NCBI RefSeq assembly: GCF_000518985.1
Contig: NZ_JAEQ01000001.1
Span: forward strand, 434,001-498,000
From: Chelativorans sp. J32
GTDB taxonomy: Bacteria; Pseudomonadota; Alphaproteobacteria; Rhizobiales; Rhizobiaceae
Length of the DNA stretch: 64,000 nucleotides
Direction of reading: 5' to 3'
Shown: one piece after another, positions 17,700 through 27,923 of the stretch
How the letters are laid out: every line of letters begins with the position of its first letter
Position numbering within the stretch: position 1 is the first letter of the stretch
Translations under genes and position numbers: made by a program
Notes under the pieces: generated by a model
Seen by the model: the letters and a program-made list of their open reading frames with translations, nothing else
Database searches by the model: none
What the model was told of the DNA's origin: nothing

Positions 17700-19312
17700 A
17701 TGTGAAGGAAATCTCGACGGATATTGCGGTCATCGGCGGTGGACTTGGTGGCGTGGCGGCCGCTCTCGGCGCGCTGCGCAGCGGGCGGCGCGTGGTGATG
17801 ACCGAGGAGTTCGACTGGATCGGCGGCCAGATGACGAGCCAGGCCGTGCCGCCGGACGAGCACTCCTGGGTGGAGCAGTTCGGCGTCACCCGCAGTTATC
17901 AGGCATTGCGCCGGGGTATCCGCCAGTACTATCGCGACCATTATCCGCTCACCGAGGCTTCGCGCGCCTGGAGCGATCTCAATCCCGGCGCTGGCTGGGT
18001 GAGCCGGCTCTGCCACGAGCCGCGCGTCTCGCTTGCCGTCATGGAAGCCATGCTCGCGCCATATATCGGCGCGGGCCGCCTCACGATCCTGCAGCCTTAT
18101 CGGCCGGTGGCGGCTGAGGTGGATGGTGACCGGGTGCGCTCCGTCACGCTGAAGCACCGCGACAGCGGCGAGAGGATTATTGTTACCGCGCCTTATTTCA
18201 TCGACGCGACCGAGCTGGGCGACCTCCTGCCCATCACCGGCACGGATTATGTCACCGGTTTCGAAAGCCAGGCGGAGACGGGCGAGCCGAGCGCGCCCGC
18301 CGAGTCGCAGCCGGACAACCAGCAAGCCGTGTCGATCTGCTTTGCCGTCGACCATGTGGACGGCAACCATGTGATCGACAAGCCTGAGAACTACGATCAT
18401 TGGCGCAGCGTCGAACCGGAGTTCTGGGGCGGGCCGCTGATCGGCTTCAAGGGGCCGCATCCGCGCACGCTGGAGATCGTGGAGCGCAGCTTCACGCCCA
18501 ATCCGGACGACGATCCGCTTTTGGTAGATGCGGACCAGCGCCGCAACCCGGGCGACGCCAATCTCTGGACCTTCCGCCGCATTGCTGCGCGCCGCAATTT
18601 CGTGCCGGGTTTCTACGAATCCGACATCTGTCTCGTGAACTGGCCGATGATCGACTATTTCGAGGCGCCGATCATCGATTGCAGCGAGGAGGAGTACCAG
18701 AAGAGGCTGAAGGCGGCCGCCGATCTCTCTTACGCCGTATTCTATTGGCTGCAAACGGAAGCACCGCGCGCCGATGGGGGGCAGGGCTTTCCGGGCCTGC
18801 GCCTGCGGGGCGATATCACCGGCACGGACCATGGGTTGGCGATGGCGCCCTATATCCGCGAGAGCCGCCGCATCCGCGCCGTGACCACGATCGTGGAACA
18901 GGACCTTTCCTATGCCGTGCGGGGCGAGGCGGGCGCCGTCAATTACCGCGATAGCATCGGCGTCGGCATGTATCGGATCGATCTGCATCCTTCGACGGGC
19001 GGCGACAACTATATCGACGTGGCCTCATGCCCATTCGAGATTCCGCTCGGCGCGCTCCTTCCCCGGCGCATGAAGAACCTGCTGCCGGCGAGCAAGAACA
19101 TAGGCACGACGCATATCACCAATGGCTGCTACCGGCTTCATCCGGTCGAATGGAATATCGGCGAAGTGGCAGGATTGCTCGCCGCCTGGTGCCTGGAAAA
19201 AGGCACGACGCCGCACGCCGTGCAGGCAGGTGACGGCAGGCTCGCGGATTTCCAGGCGCTGCTCTATCGCGAGGGCATCGAGATCCGTTGGCCCGAGGTC
19301 AAGGGTTACTGA
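17696..19312 (+). CDS. FAD-dependent oxidoreductase (FAD_oxidored family) in a sugar uptake operon
   Basis: A 538-residue flavoprotein. The N-terminal FAD site is DIAVIGGGLGGVAAALGALR (about residues 8-28), followed by EEFDWIGGQMTSQAVPPDEH, the hallmark of the PF12831 family (often annotated FAD-dependent oxidoreductase or xanthan-lyase-like). No signal peptide is present, so it is cytoplasmic. It starts at a GTG overlapping the LacI stop codon and is the only enzyme in this importer operon, implying that it acts on the imported substrate; the reaction is unknown. An ATG-less alternative start, GTG 17702, is possible. Confidence 0.75.
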   Translation: MNVKEISTDIAVIGGGLGGVAAALGALRSGRRVVMTEEFDWIGGQMTSQAVPPDEHSWVEQFGVTRSYQALRRGIRQYYRDHYPLTEASRAWSDLNPGAGWVSRLCHEPRVSLAVMEAMLAPYIGAGRLTILQPYRPVAAEVDGDRVRSVTLKHRDSGERIIVTAPYFIDATELGDLLPITGTDYVTGFESQAETGEPSAPAESQPDNQQAVSICFAVDHVDGNHVIDKPENYDHWRSVEPEFWGGPLIGFKGPHPRTLEIVERSFTPNPDDDPLLVDADQRRNPGDANLWTFRRIAARRNFVPGFYESDICLVNWPMIDYFEAPIIDCSEEEYQKRLKAAADLSYAVFYWLQTEAPRADGGQGFPGLRLRGDITGTDHGLAMAPYIRESRRIRAVTTIVEQDLSYAVRGEAGAVNYRDSIGVGMYRIDLHPSTGGDNYIDVASCPFEIPLGALLPRRMKNLLPASKNIGTTHITNGCYRLHPVEWNIGEVAGLLAAWCLEKGTTPHAVQAGDGRLADFQALLYREGIEIRWPEVKGY

Positions 19313-19338
19313 GAACGATCATCATTGTGGAGGAGATC

Positions 19339-20607
19339 ATGAAACGCTTTGCCTACCTGAAATCCGCGACGGCAGCACTGGCAGTGGCCGCGCCGGTGCT
19401 CTTCTCGGGCGCAGCACTCGCCCAGGATGCGGTCAACCTGCGCATGACCATCTGGAGCGCGAACGAGGCTCATCTCAACCTGTTCAACGAGATCGCGGCC
19501 GACTTCAAGAAAGAGCACCCGAATGTCACCGTCACCTACGACTCGCTGCCGTTCGACACCTATATGACCACGCTCACCACCCAGATCGCCGGTGGCAACG
19601 CGCCCGATCTCGCCTGGATCTTCGAAACGGGCGCGGCCGATTTCGTGAGTTCCGGCGCGCTTTATCCGCTGACGGAGACGTTCGAGGCGACCGAGGGCTA
19701 CAATCTAGGCGAAGTTTCCGAAGGCGCCACGGCAATCTGGCAGCAGGATGGCACGCTTTACGCCTATCCCTTCTCGACATCGCCCTTCGGCATCTTCGTC
19801 AACAACGATTTGATTCGTGCGGCAGGGCAAACGACGCCGGCCGAGCTGATCGCCGCCGGCGAATGGACCTGGGACAAGGCGATGGAGGTGGCGGCTGCAT
19901 CCGCCAAGGACGGAAAAGCGGGCCTCATCGTCCGCGATTTCAATTACCAGATGTGGCAGAATCTTGCCTCGATCTGGCGCGGCTGGGGCGCGGCACCCTG
20001 GAGCCAGGATGGCGCGACCTGCACCTTCGCGGAGCAGCCGATGGTCGAGGCGATGACCTTCATCCATGACGCGATCTTCGACAAGCATGCGATGCCCGGA
20101 CCCGGCGAGGATGTCGATTTCTTCGCCGGCAATGCGGCGATGACGATCACGCAGATCTCCCGCGCTTCGCTGCTGCCCAAGGGCGAGGATGCCTTCGAAT
20201 GGGATCTGGTGCCATTGCCGCAGGGGCCTGCCGGCGAATATGCGCTGATCGGCCAGGCCGGGATCGGCGTCTTCCAGTCCGGTAAGAACGCGGAGACAGC
20301 TGCGCAATTCCTCGCCTTCATGACAAATCCGGCGAATTCCGCGAAGCTGGCGCAGTTCTTCCCCTCCGCGCGGCAGTCGCTCCTCAATGTGGCGGCGCTC
20401 AGCAAGACCAACCCACTCCTTTCGCCCGAGCAGCTCGAGACGGTGGTGATCAAAGGCATCGCCACAGGAACGGTGATCCCTGGGCATACGGACTTCGCGC
20501 AGATCCAACAGACCGTGCGCGCCGAGCTCGATGCGCTCTGGCGGCCGGATGCCGATGTGAAGGCGGTGCTGGAATCCGTCTGCAGCCGCATCAGCCCGCT
20601 GCTTTGA
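19339..20607 (+). CDS. Sugar ABC transporter substrate-binding protein (family 1)
   Basis: A 422-residue extracellular solute-binding protein. The signal peptide MKRFAYLKSATAALAVAAPV is cleaved near GAALA, and the mature protein begins QDAVNLRMTIWS. The family-1 pattern VTVTYDSLPFDTYMTTLTTQ, then IAGGNAPDLAWIF, is typical of MalE/UgpB-like binding proteins for oligosaccharides and polyols. The start at ATG 19339 is set by a strong GGAGGAG site. It lies 26 bp after the oxidoreductase gene and directly before the two permeases. Confidence 0.88.
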   Translation: MKRFAYLKSATAALAVAAPVLFSGAALAQDAVNLRMTIWSANEAHLNLFNEIAADFKKEHPNVTVTYDSLPFDTYMTTLTTQIAGGNAPDLAWIFETGAADFVSSGALYPLTETFEATEGYNLGEVSEGATAIWQQDGTLYAYPFSTSPFGIFVNNDLIRAAGQTTPAELIAAGEWTWDKAMEVAAASAKDGKAGLIVRDFNYQMWQNLASIWRGWGAAPWSQDGATCTFAEQPMVEAMTFIHDAIFDKHAMPGPGEDVDFFAGNAAMTITQISRASLLPKGEDAFEWDLVPLPQGPAGEYALIGQAGIGVFQSGKNAETAAQFLAFMTNPANSAKLAQFFPSARQSLLNVAALSKTNPLLSPEQLETVVIKGIATGTVIPGHTDFAQIQQTVRAELDALWRPDADVKAVLESVCSRISPLL

Positions 20608-20621
20608 GCGAGTAGGCCAGT

Positions 20622-21566
20622 ATGAGCACCGTCGCGGCGAACGGAACCCCTGCCAAGGAACGGAAGGTGGCGCGCAAGCGCCCCTTCTGGACCATGGAGC
20701 GCCGCGACAGCCTGGCCGGCTATCTCTTCATTGCGCCGCAACTCGCCGGGATCATCACTTTTGTGCTGATCCCGCTGGGACTCGTGTTCTGGTATTCCAT
20801 GCACGAGTGGAACGTGCTTGGTGCGCGGTTCAATTATGTCGGCAGCAGGAACTATGAACAGCTCCTGTCGGACCCGGCTCTCCTAGAAGTCCTTGGCGCA
20901 ACCGGGATTTTCTCGGCGGGTCTGGTGGTATTCAACCTGAGCCTTGCACTTCTGCTTGCGGTCCTGCTCGACCAGAAGCTCAAGGGCATCACGGTCTACC
21001 GCACGCTCTTCTTCTCCCCCGTCGTCGTGTCGCTCGTCGCCTGGACGATTGTCTGGCGCTTCCTGCTGCAGAACAATGGCGGCATCAACTCGATCCTCCT
21101 GCTTACGGGCGTCGAGGGGCCCAACTGGCTCAGGAACCCCACAACGGCGATGATTTCGGTGATCGTGGTGCAGGTGTTCAAGAATGTGGGCTTGAACATG
21201 GTGCTGTTCCTGGCGGCGCTTCAGGGCGTGCCGAGAGAGCTCTATGAGGCCGCACGGGTGGATGGCGCACCGCGCTTCAAGCAGTTCCGGCGAATCACCC
21301 TGCCGATGATCAGCCCGACCATCCTGCTCACCTCCATCATCACCATTGTGGGTTCGCTGCAGGTCTTCGCCCAAATTGCCGTGCTCACGCAGGGCGGGCC
21401 GGGAATGTCAACGACGGTGCTGGTCTATTACCTCTACCAGCAGGCCTTTCAGTTCCACCGCTTCGGCTATGGCTCTACGCTGTCGATCCTGCTTTTCGTG
21501 ATCGTCGCGGTGCTGACTTTCGTACAATGGCAGATGCGCAGGAGGCTCGTTTTCTATGAGAGGTGA
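20622..21566 (+). CDS. Sugar ABC transporter permease (MalF/UgpA-like)
   Basis: A 314-residue permease with six predicted helices. The first follows LAGYLFIAPQLAGIITFVLI, and the cytoplasmic EAA loop reads YEAARVDGAPRFKQFRRITL. Length and spacing are normal for the CUT1 family. It begins 14 bp after the binding-protein gene and overlaps the next permease by 11 bp. It forms the importer channel with that partner. Confidence 0.9.
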   Translation: MSTVAANGTPAKERKVARKRPFWTMERRDSLAGYLFIAPQLAGIITFVLIPLGLVFWYSMHEWNVLGARFNYVGSRNYEQLLSDPALLEVLGATGIFSAGLVVFNLSLALLLAVLLDQKLKGITVYRTLFFSPVVVSLVAWTIVWRFLLQNNGGINSILLLTGVEGPNWLRNPTTAMISVIVVQVFKNVGLNMVLFLAALQGVPRELYEAARVDGAPRFKQFRRITLPMISPTILLTSIITIVGSLQVFAQIAVLTQGGPGMSTTVLVYYLYQQAFQFHRFGYGSTLSILLFVIVAVLTFVQWQMRRRLVFYER

Positions 21567-22398
21567 GCTTTCTCCCGGCGCCAAGGTCGCGATCTACGGC
21601 CTGATGAGCGTGCTCCTCATCCCCTTCGTCTTTCCGACCTGGTGGATGATTACCTCGTCCGTGAAGCCGATCTCCGACATCTTCGCCTTCCCGCCAGATC
21701 TGATTCCGCGCCGCGTCGATTTCAGCACCTATGCCAAGGTGTTCGAGCTTCAGCCTTTCGCTCGGCAATACTGGAACTCCGCCTATATCGCGGCAGTGGT
21801 GACGGCCGGGACGATGCTGTTTTCATCGATGGCGGGCTACGCCTTCGCCCGCATCCGCTTTCCCTTTGCGAATGCGCTGTTCATGGTCGTGCTGCTGGGG
21901 CTTCTCATACCCTCGGAAGTGACGATCGTGCCCTTGTTCCAGATGTTCCTCGCCTGGGACATGATCAACACGCATTGGCCGCTGATTCTGGTGCCTATTT
22001 TCGGCGCGCCCTCGGTCTTTGCCACTTTCGTGATGCGCCAGTTCTTCATTGCCCTTCCCGCCGAGTTGGAAGAGGCTGCACGCGTGGACGGGCTGGGGCG
22101 CTTCAAGATATTCTGGACCATTGCGCTGCCGCTTGCACGCCCGGCGCTCGCCGCAGTCGGTATCTTCACCTTCCTGCACAGCTGGAACCTTTATCTGGAG
22201 CCGATCGTCTTCCTCTCGTCTCCGGAAATGTTTACGCTGCCTCAGGCTCTCACGCAGTACACCGACGCCTATGGCGGCGCGATGTGGAACATTCAGCTTG
22301 CCGCCGCGACGCTCACCGCCGTTCCCGTGCTCATCGTCTTTATCATAGCCCAGAAGCAGTTCGTGGAAGGGCTCGCCCACACCGGTCTCAAAGGCTGA
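21556..22398 (+). CDS. Sugar ABC transporter permease (MalG/UgpE-like)
   Basis: A 280-residue permease of the CUT1 family. It has six helices, the early motif PTWWMITSSVKPISDIFAFP, and the EAA loop EEAARVDGLGRFKIFWTIAL. It overlaps the previous permease gene by 11 bp and is followed after 3 bp by the ATPase gene. Confidence 0.9.
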   Translation: MRGELSPGAKVAIYGLMSVLLIPFVFPTWWMITSSVKPISDIFAFPPDLIPRRVDFSTYAKVFELQPFARQYWNSAYIAAVVTAGTMLFSSMAGYAFARIRFPFANALFMVVLLGLLIPSEVTIVPLFQMFLAWDMINTHWPLILVPIFGAPSVFATFVMRQFFIALPAELEEAARVDGLGRFKIFWTIALPLARPALAAVGIFTFLHSWNLYLEPIVFLSSPEMFTLPQALTQYTDAYGGAMWNIQLAAATLTAVPVLIVFIIAQKQFVEGLAHTGLKG

Positions 22399-22401
22399 TC
22401 C

Positions 22402-23454
22402 ATGGCTTCAGTCACGCTTTCCAAACTTCGCAAGAGCTACGGCAGGATGGATGTCATCCACGGTGTAGATGTCGAGATTGCAGATGGCGAATTCGTCGTT
22501 CTGGTCGGCCCTTCGGGATGCGGAAAGTCCACGCTTCTGCGCATGATCGCCGGGCTTGAGAGTATCACCGGCGGCGAGGTCCTGATAGGCGACCGGGTGG
22601 TGAACGATCTTGAGCCCAAGGACCGTGACATCGCCATGGTCTTCCAGAACTATGCGCTTTATCCGCACATGACCGTGGCCGCCAATATGGGCTTCTCGCT
22701 GGAGCATCGCGGCACCCCAAAGGCCGAAATCGCAAAGCGCGTGAAATGGGCGGCGGAAATCCTGGGCCTCGACGAAATGCTCGAGCGCTATCCGCGCCAG
22801 CTTTCCGGCGGCCAGCGTCAGCGCGTGGCGATGGGGAGGGCGATCGTGCGCGACCCGCAGGTCTTCCTTTTCGACGAGCCGCTTTCCAATCTGGACGCAA
22901 AGCTTCGCGTCGTCATGCGGGGCGAGATCAAGAGCCTGCACCAGCGGTTGAAGACCACCACGGTCTACGTCACGCATGACCAGGTCGAAGCCATGACCAT
23001 GGCGGACAAGATCGTGGTTCTCAATGGTGGCCGGGTCGAACAGATCGGAGCGCCGCTAGAGCTCTATGACCGGCCGGCGAACAAGTTCGTGGCCGGCTTC
23101 ATCGGTTCGCCTGCCATGAATTTCATCCCCGGCCAAATCACCGCGAGCGGCTTCGCCGCCGATGGCGCACTGCTGCCGCTGCCGGAGGCGGCTCATGATC
23201 TTCCCCCGCGCCCCATGCTCTACGGCATTCGCCCGGAACACTTCGCCCTTACGTCTGAGGGCCTCGCCGCCACGGTCGAACTCGTCGAGCCCATGGGATC
23301 GGAGACGCAGGTAACCATGCGCCTTGGAGGAACGCCGGTGATCGGGGCCTTCCGCGAGCGTGTACGCGCCGAGCCCGGCGAAACGATCCGCGTCCGGCCG
23401 GAGATCGCTTCGGTTCATCTCTTCGATAGCGATTCAGGCAAGCGCGCGAACTAG
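22402..23454 (+). CDS. Sugar ABC transporter ATPase (UgpC/MsmK-like)
   Basis: A 350-residue ATPase. Walker A is GPSGCGKST, the signature is [15 protein letters not shown] and Walker B is [14 protein letters not shown]. The extra C-terminal regulatory (TOBE/OB) domain at about residues 240-350, with [10 protein letters not shown], is typical of CUT1 importers. It completes the LacI-oxidoreductase-importer operon. A weak 5-bp stem (23469-23486) shortly after the stop codon is the only terminator-like structure. Confidence 0.92.
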   Translation: MASVTLSKLRKSYGRMDVIHGVDVEIADGEFVVLVGPSGCGKSTLLRMIAGLESITGGEVLIGDRVVNDLEPKDRDIAMVFQNYALYPHMTVAANMGFSLEHRGTPKAEIAKRVKWAAEILGLDEMLERYPRQLSGGQRQRVAMGRAIVRDPQVFLFDEPLSNLDAKLRVVMRGEIKSLHQRLKTTTVYVTHDQVEAMTMADKIVVLNGGRVEQIGAPLELYDRPANKFVAGFIGSPAMNFIPGQITASGFAADGALLPLPEAAHDLPPRPMLYGIRPEHFALTSEGLAATVELVEPMGSETQVTMRLGGTPVIGAFRERVRAEPGETIRVRPEIASVHLFDSDSGKRAN

Positions 23455-23909
23455 GTGGTTTTTCGTATAGCCTGATAAGTTAGGCTGCCTTTATTCAGCT
23501 GAGCGGGCGTTTTGCTTGCGACGTGAATACTCTGCCGTGCCGGTTGATTTTCCGCCGGTTCTGACAAGATGCTTATTTGTCTATGACCCCTGATGTCAGT
23601 GTAGCAATATAATGTCGTCGAGCGGCATATAACGTCCGCGGCGGCTATGCGAAAATTACCGGGGGCGTTCTGCCCTTGGTGCGTCAATCGGTACATCGGC
23701 GGTCGCCCCGCTTGAGCATGAAGCTCATCGTCGGATCGTGCCCGCCAACCAATGCTGGTTCTTCAGCAAAGAGATGCGGGAATGCTGCCGTCAAAGCCCT
23801 GATTGGTCAAGCGTATGTCCCCGGTTCTGCTTGTAAACGCGTTTCAGCACAGTCGATCGTTGATGGCGCGCGCTGCGTTCAGAGCGCCCAAGCCCATTTT
23901 GAGGACGTT
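23455..23909. other. Intergenic region upstream of the autotransporter
   Basis: 455 bp between the sugar importer and the autotransporter. It holds a weak hairpin (AGCCT/AGGCT, 23469-23486) followed by a short T-rich stretch, and presumably the autotransporter promoter. Open frames on both strands here lack ribosome binding sites and recognisable sequence. I see no RNA gene. Confidence 0.45.
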
Positions 23910-26900
23910 ATGAAAGCCACTGCATATCTGAAGCTGAGCGGTTCATTGATTGCTCTTACCGCGGCAGCAGTTTCGCAAGCCGATGCTCAAACAACTGCTA
24001 CGGGTTGGACTGGAGGTAGTTCTTTTCACACGAACGCACCTACCGCCGGCGGCGCCGGTGGGGGCACGCCGATAATCGGCGATAATCTTTGGCATAACCC
24101 TCTTAACTGGGGAGGAGGCACGCCGAACGCTGGTGTCGACGTCAGCATTGGGCTCGCAACGCGGGATCAATATTACGTTCGGTACTCCTGTAATGGGCCC
24201 GGGCCCGCCCCCGATCTGGATTGGTGCGAAAACATCTACGATTCTCTAAGACCCGGCAGTGGCTGGGATCAGGTCATGCTCACGGGCCAAGCAGGAAATG
24301 CCCGAAACCTCTATATAGGCCTCGCTGGGGACCGTGGTCTGAAATACAACTCCGGTGGCCCGGGGCATCTAACCAACGAGAGCAGTCTGACCGTCATCCA
24401 GAATATGGTCGTGGGTCAGACCGGTGTCGGCACGTATATCGCGACCGGCACCACGACTGTTGGTGGCAATGTTGTGATTGGAGGGGAGGGGAACGGTACT
24501 GTCACGAACACCAATAGGATGGATGTCGGTGGTAACCTTACGGTGGGTGCAAATGCCAAGGGTACTCTCAACAATACCGATATCGTCGAGGTCAAAGGCG
24601 ACATAACCGTAGGCCAGAGCGCGCAAGGCGTGTTTGCGAATACAGGCGGTACGGTCACGGCGGAAGGGAACTTCATCGTCGGTTTTGAGGCGGAGGGTGA
24701 GTTCACTAACAGCGGCACAGTCACGGTGGGTCGGAATTTCACGGTAGGCGAATCTGGCCAGGGAACGGTCAACAACAACGACGCTGGCACGATCGCCGTC
24801 ACCGGGAACACCGCCATCGGCGAGAATGCGGCGGGCATCGGTGCTATCACGCTGAGAAATACCAGCAGCCTCACCACCGGTGGGACCATGATGGTGGGTG
24901 AACATGGAAAGGGCACACTCGTCATCGGAACTGAAGCGAGGGCCGAAACCACCGGCAGGGTAACGCTCGGCACTAGCGTTTCTGGAATAGGCATAGTCAG
25001 CAATAGTGGCACGATGATCAATCATGACAAGATGGTGGTGGGCGCGATGGGGCAAGGGCGGCTCCTCACGTCTAGCAATGCTACCACAATCACAACCGGC
25101 GATGTCGTAGTTGGCGAAACAGCCACCGGTAAAGGTTTTGTCGCCGTCCGGGGCGGCACGATGGATAATGCCGGGCGCCTCGACATCGGTGACCAGGGCG
25201 AGGGTTATATGATCGTCCACGACGGTGCCCGCGTCACCGATAGGGAAAGCGTCGTAGGGCGGCAGCGAGGTGGCAAGGGCTATGTGCTCGTTTCCGACGC
25301 GACCAGCATCTGGGACAGTCAATACTCGCTGACCTTGGGTGGCGAAGCCGAGTCTATCGGCATTCTCACCATCAACAATGATGGCGAGGTACAGATCAGG
25401 CAGGGCTACGGGACGCTCACCATTGCCGAGAAAGCAGGCTCGACCGGCATATTGAACATTGGCGGAGCCTATCCTCCAACCGGGCTGGGGTTCCCGATTG
25501 CTGCCGACGTGGCCGCTTATGTGAGTAGCAATTCACTCAACCAGGATGTCAATAGCCCGGCTCCACTCGCGGCGGGCACACTCGATGCAGCATTCGTGCA
25601 ATTCGGCGCCGGCACTGGCACGGTCAATTTCAACCACACCGAGACGGAAGCGCAGGATTATCGCTTCAAGGCCGGATTCATCGGCTACGGCCAGATAAAT
25701 CACTATGGAAATTTCACTGTTCTCGATGGGGACTCCTCCGCCTTCACAGGCAATGCGCATGTCTTGAACGGGACTCTGGTGATCAACAATATATTCGCGG
25801 GATCCGCCACGGTGGATCTAAACGGCATCCTGCGTATAGGCGACCGGAATGGGCTGACGGGAGAGGTACGGAACAACATCGTCAACAACGGCATAGTTCA
25901 GTTCAACCGCGCCGACACATCGCGCTACGCCGGCGTCATAAGCGGCATTGGCGCGGTCGAGCAGATTGGAACTGGTACAACGGTGCTCACGGGCGAGAAC
26001 ACTTATACCGGCCAGACGCGCATCCAGAACGGAACACTTCAGCTCGGCGACGGCGGCACAACGGGCTCCATCGACCATACCTCCGTCGTCATGATCGACG
26101 CCGCTGGCACACTGGCCTTCAACCGGTCGGACATCAAGGTTTTCGACCGCACCATCACAGGAACAGGCCAGATCGCGCAGATCGGCACGGGTCTCACGCG
26201 ACTGACGGCCGACAATTCGGGATTTACCGGCCGGACCCGTATCGATGCGGGCACTCTTTCCGTAAATGGCAGGCTCGGAGGCACCGTGGACGTGAACGAC
26301 ACCGGCACGCTTGAAGGATTGGGCCAGGTGGGAACGACCACCGTTCGCAAAGGCGGCACCATAGCACCGGGCAACTCCACCGATCCCAACATGCAGAGGA
26401 TCGGCACCCTCACCATCGCCGGAAACCTCGTTCAGGAAGCAGGTTCCTTCTATAAAACCGATGTGCTTTCGACAGGGCAGTCCGATCTGATACACGTAAC
26501 AGGCACCGCCGCGATATCGAACGACGCTGTCCTGCACGTTACGAAAGTCGATCCTGCCCGATATGAGCTTGAGCAGCGCTATACCGTGCTTACGGCTGAC
26601 GGAGGTGTAACCGGCGATTACATATTGGCCGGCGACACCTTCGTTTCGACTTTCTATCGTCTGGAAGACCACTATGACGCAAACAATGTCTATCTCGATG
26701 TGGCCCAGTACCGTTTGTTCCCGGAGGCAGGCCGGACACGCAACCAGATCGCCGCGGCAACGGGCGCACAGGAGCTGAAGGCGGCGCGCGATGCCTATGG
26801 TCGCCCCACCAATCCCTTGTTCCGCGCGATCGCCTATCTGCCGACGGACGAAGAGGCGCGCTATGCCTTCGATCAGATTTCAGGTGAGATCTACGCTTCC

Positions 26901-27896
26901 GTGCAGGGTGCGATGCTTGAGGAAAGCCGTATGGTTCGCGATGTGATGGGAGACCGCATTCGCAGGGCTTTTGGCGACAATGAGGAGAAGATCGTCGGCT
27001 ATATTCCCGGGATCGACATCAAGGATCCCACGCCGCAGCCTGTCTATGGCAATGATCAGGAAGGCCCGGTCATCTGGGCGCGGGGCTTTGGCAATTGGGG
27101 CGCGATCGACGGCGACGGCAACGCAGCCCGGCTCGAGCGGGATGGCCGCGGCCTCTTTGTCGGCGCGGATATGCCGTTCCTCGATGTCTTCCGTATCGGT
27201 TTGCTGGCAGGCTATGACCGCACCGATTACGATGTCGCGGAGCGAAATTCGAGCGCCGCAAGCAACAACTACCACATCGGGGTATACGGCGGCGCGGAAT
27301 GGTGGAAGCTCGCACTTCAGCTGGGTGCGGCTTATACTTGGCACAAGGCCGAGGTGTCGCGCCAGATCGTGTTCCCGGGCTTTGCAGAGAGCGCCAGTTC
27401 CGAATTTGACGCGGGAACGGCTCAAATCTACGGCGACCTGAATTACACCTTCCATCCGGCTGGCCTGCCGAGCCTGCGTCTCCAGCCATTCCTCGGCCTT
27501 GCCTATGTGAACAACAAGCAAGGCAGCTATGACGAGGTCGGCGGATATGCGGCTCTCTACGGTGGGGCCGATCAGTCTCTTGGTTTGGGCTACGGCACTC
27601 TCGGTCTGCGGGCGGCGCGGGAATTCGAGATATATGAAATGCAATTGACGCTGCACGGCATGGCGGCTTGGCGTCGTGCGTTCAGCGATGTCGAACCGTC
27701 GGCCACGCATCGCTTCGACGGCAGCAGCATGTTTACGGTCTTCGGTACGCCCCAGGCTGTTGATGCCGGTATTCTCGAAATCGGCCTCGATGCCAATCTC
27801 AGCGAGCACTGGGGCATAGGTATGTCCTATGCCGGCCAGTACACCAATGATGTCAAGTTTCATAACCTCCGCGGTGACCTGAATTACAGATGGTGA
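23910..27896 (+). CDS. Type Va autotransporter with solenoid-repeat passenger (probable adhesin)
   Basis: 1328 residues from ATG 23910 (GAGG 5 bases upstream). An in-frame extension to 23676 has no signal-like sequence and is rejected. The signal peptide is MKATAYLKLSGSLIALTAAA, cleaved near SQADAQ. The passenger (about 157-510) carries some 15 tandem 22-27-residue repeats of the form GG-N-x-x-VG-x-x-x-x-GT-x-x-N, each beginning like VGGNLTVGANAKGTLNN. These should stack as a beta-helix. PATR-type repeats follow (about 680-790: GTGTTVLTGENTYTGQT and GTGLTRLTADNSGFTGRT). The C-terminal beta-barrel spans about 1053-1328 and ends in an aromatic Trp (LNYRW), as needed for outer-membrane insertion. 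Adhesion or aggregation is inferred from family. It stands alone with its own terminator. Confidence 0.9.
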   Translation: MKATAYLKLSGSLIALTAAAVSQADAQTTATGWTGGSSFHTNAPTAGGAGGGTPIIGDNLWHNPLNWGGGTPNAGVDVSIGLATRDQYYVRYSCNGPGPAPDLDWCENIYDSLRPGSGWDQVMLTGQAGNARNLYIGLAGDRGLKYNSGGPGHLTNESSLTVIQNMVVGQTGVGTYIATGTTTVGGNVVIGGEGNGTVTNTNRMDVGGNLTVGANAKGTLNNTDIVEVKGDITVGQSAQGVFANTGGTVTAEGNFIVGFEAEGEFTNSGTVTVGRNFTVGESGQGTVNNNDAGTIAVTGNTAIGENAAGIGAITLRNTSSLTTGGTMMVGEHGKGTLVIGTEARAETTGRVTLGTSVSGIGIVSNSGTMINHDKMVVGAMGQGRLLTSSNATTITTGDVVVGETATGKGFVAVRGGTMDNAGRLDIGDQGEGYMIVHDGARVTDRESVVGRQRGGKGYVLVSDATSIWDSQYSLTLGGEAESIGILTINNDGEVQIRQGYGTLTIAEKAGSTGILNIGGAYPPTGLGFPIAADVAAYVSSNSLNQDVNSPAPLAAGTLDAAFVQFGAGTGTVNFNHTETEAQDYRFKAGFIGYGQINHYGNFTVLDGDSSAFTGNAHVLNGTLVINNIFAGSATVDLNGILRIGDRNGLTGEVRNNIVNNGIVQFNRADTSRYAGVISGIGAVEQIGTGTTVLTGENTYTGQTRIQNGTLQLGDGGTTGSIDHTSVVMIDAAGTLAFNRSDIKVFDRTITGTGQIAQIGTGLTRLTADNSGFTGRTRIDAGTLSVNGRLGGTVDVNDTGTLEGLGQVGTTTVRKGGTIAPGNSTDPNMQRIGTLTIAGNLVQEAGSFYKTDVLSTGQSDLIHVTGTAAISNDAVLHVTKVDPARYELEQRYTVLTADGGVTGDYILAGDTFVSTFYRLEDHYDANNVYLDVAQYRLFPEAGRTRNQIAAATGAQELKAARDAYGRPTNPLFRAIAYLPTDEEARYAFDQISGEIYASVQGAMLEESRMVRDVMGDRIRRAFGDNEEKIVGYIPGIDIKDPTPQPVYGNDQEGPVIWARGFGNWGAIDGDGNAARLERDGRGLFVGADMPFLDVFRIGLLAGYDRTDYDVAERNSSAASNNYHIGVYGGAEWWKLALQLGAAYTWHKAEVSRQIVFPGFAESASSEFDAGTAQIYGDLNYTFHPAGLPSLRLQPFLGLAYVNNKQGSYDEVGGYAALYGGADQSLGLGYGTLGLRAAREFEIYEMQLTLHGMAAWRRAFSDVEPSATHRFDGSSMFTVFGTPQAVDAGILEIGLDANLSEHWGIGMSYAGQYTNDVKFHNLRGDLNYRW

Positions 27897-27923
27897 AACG
27901 GTGCGGTCATGGATTCCGTCGCA

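Noticed and set aside
23451-23696. 81-codon minus-strand open frame between the sugar importer and the autotransporter
   Set aside because: No ribosome binding site, no recognisable sequence, and it overlaps the end of the ATPase gene.
23676-23909. N-terminal extension of the autotransporter
   Set aside because: The signal peptide begins at the ATG at 23910 with a ribosome binding site; the extension would bury it.
24378-25420. Possible CRISPR array or DNA-level repeat in the autotransporter gene
   Set aside because: The repetition is at protein level with diverged codons; there are no identical repeats with unique spacers.
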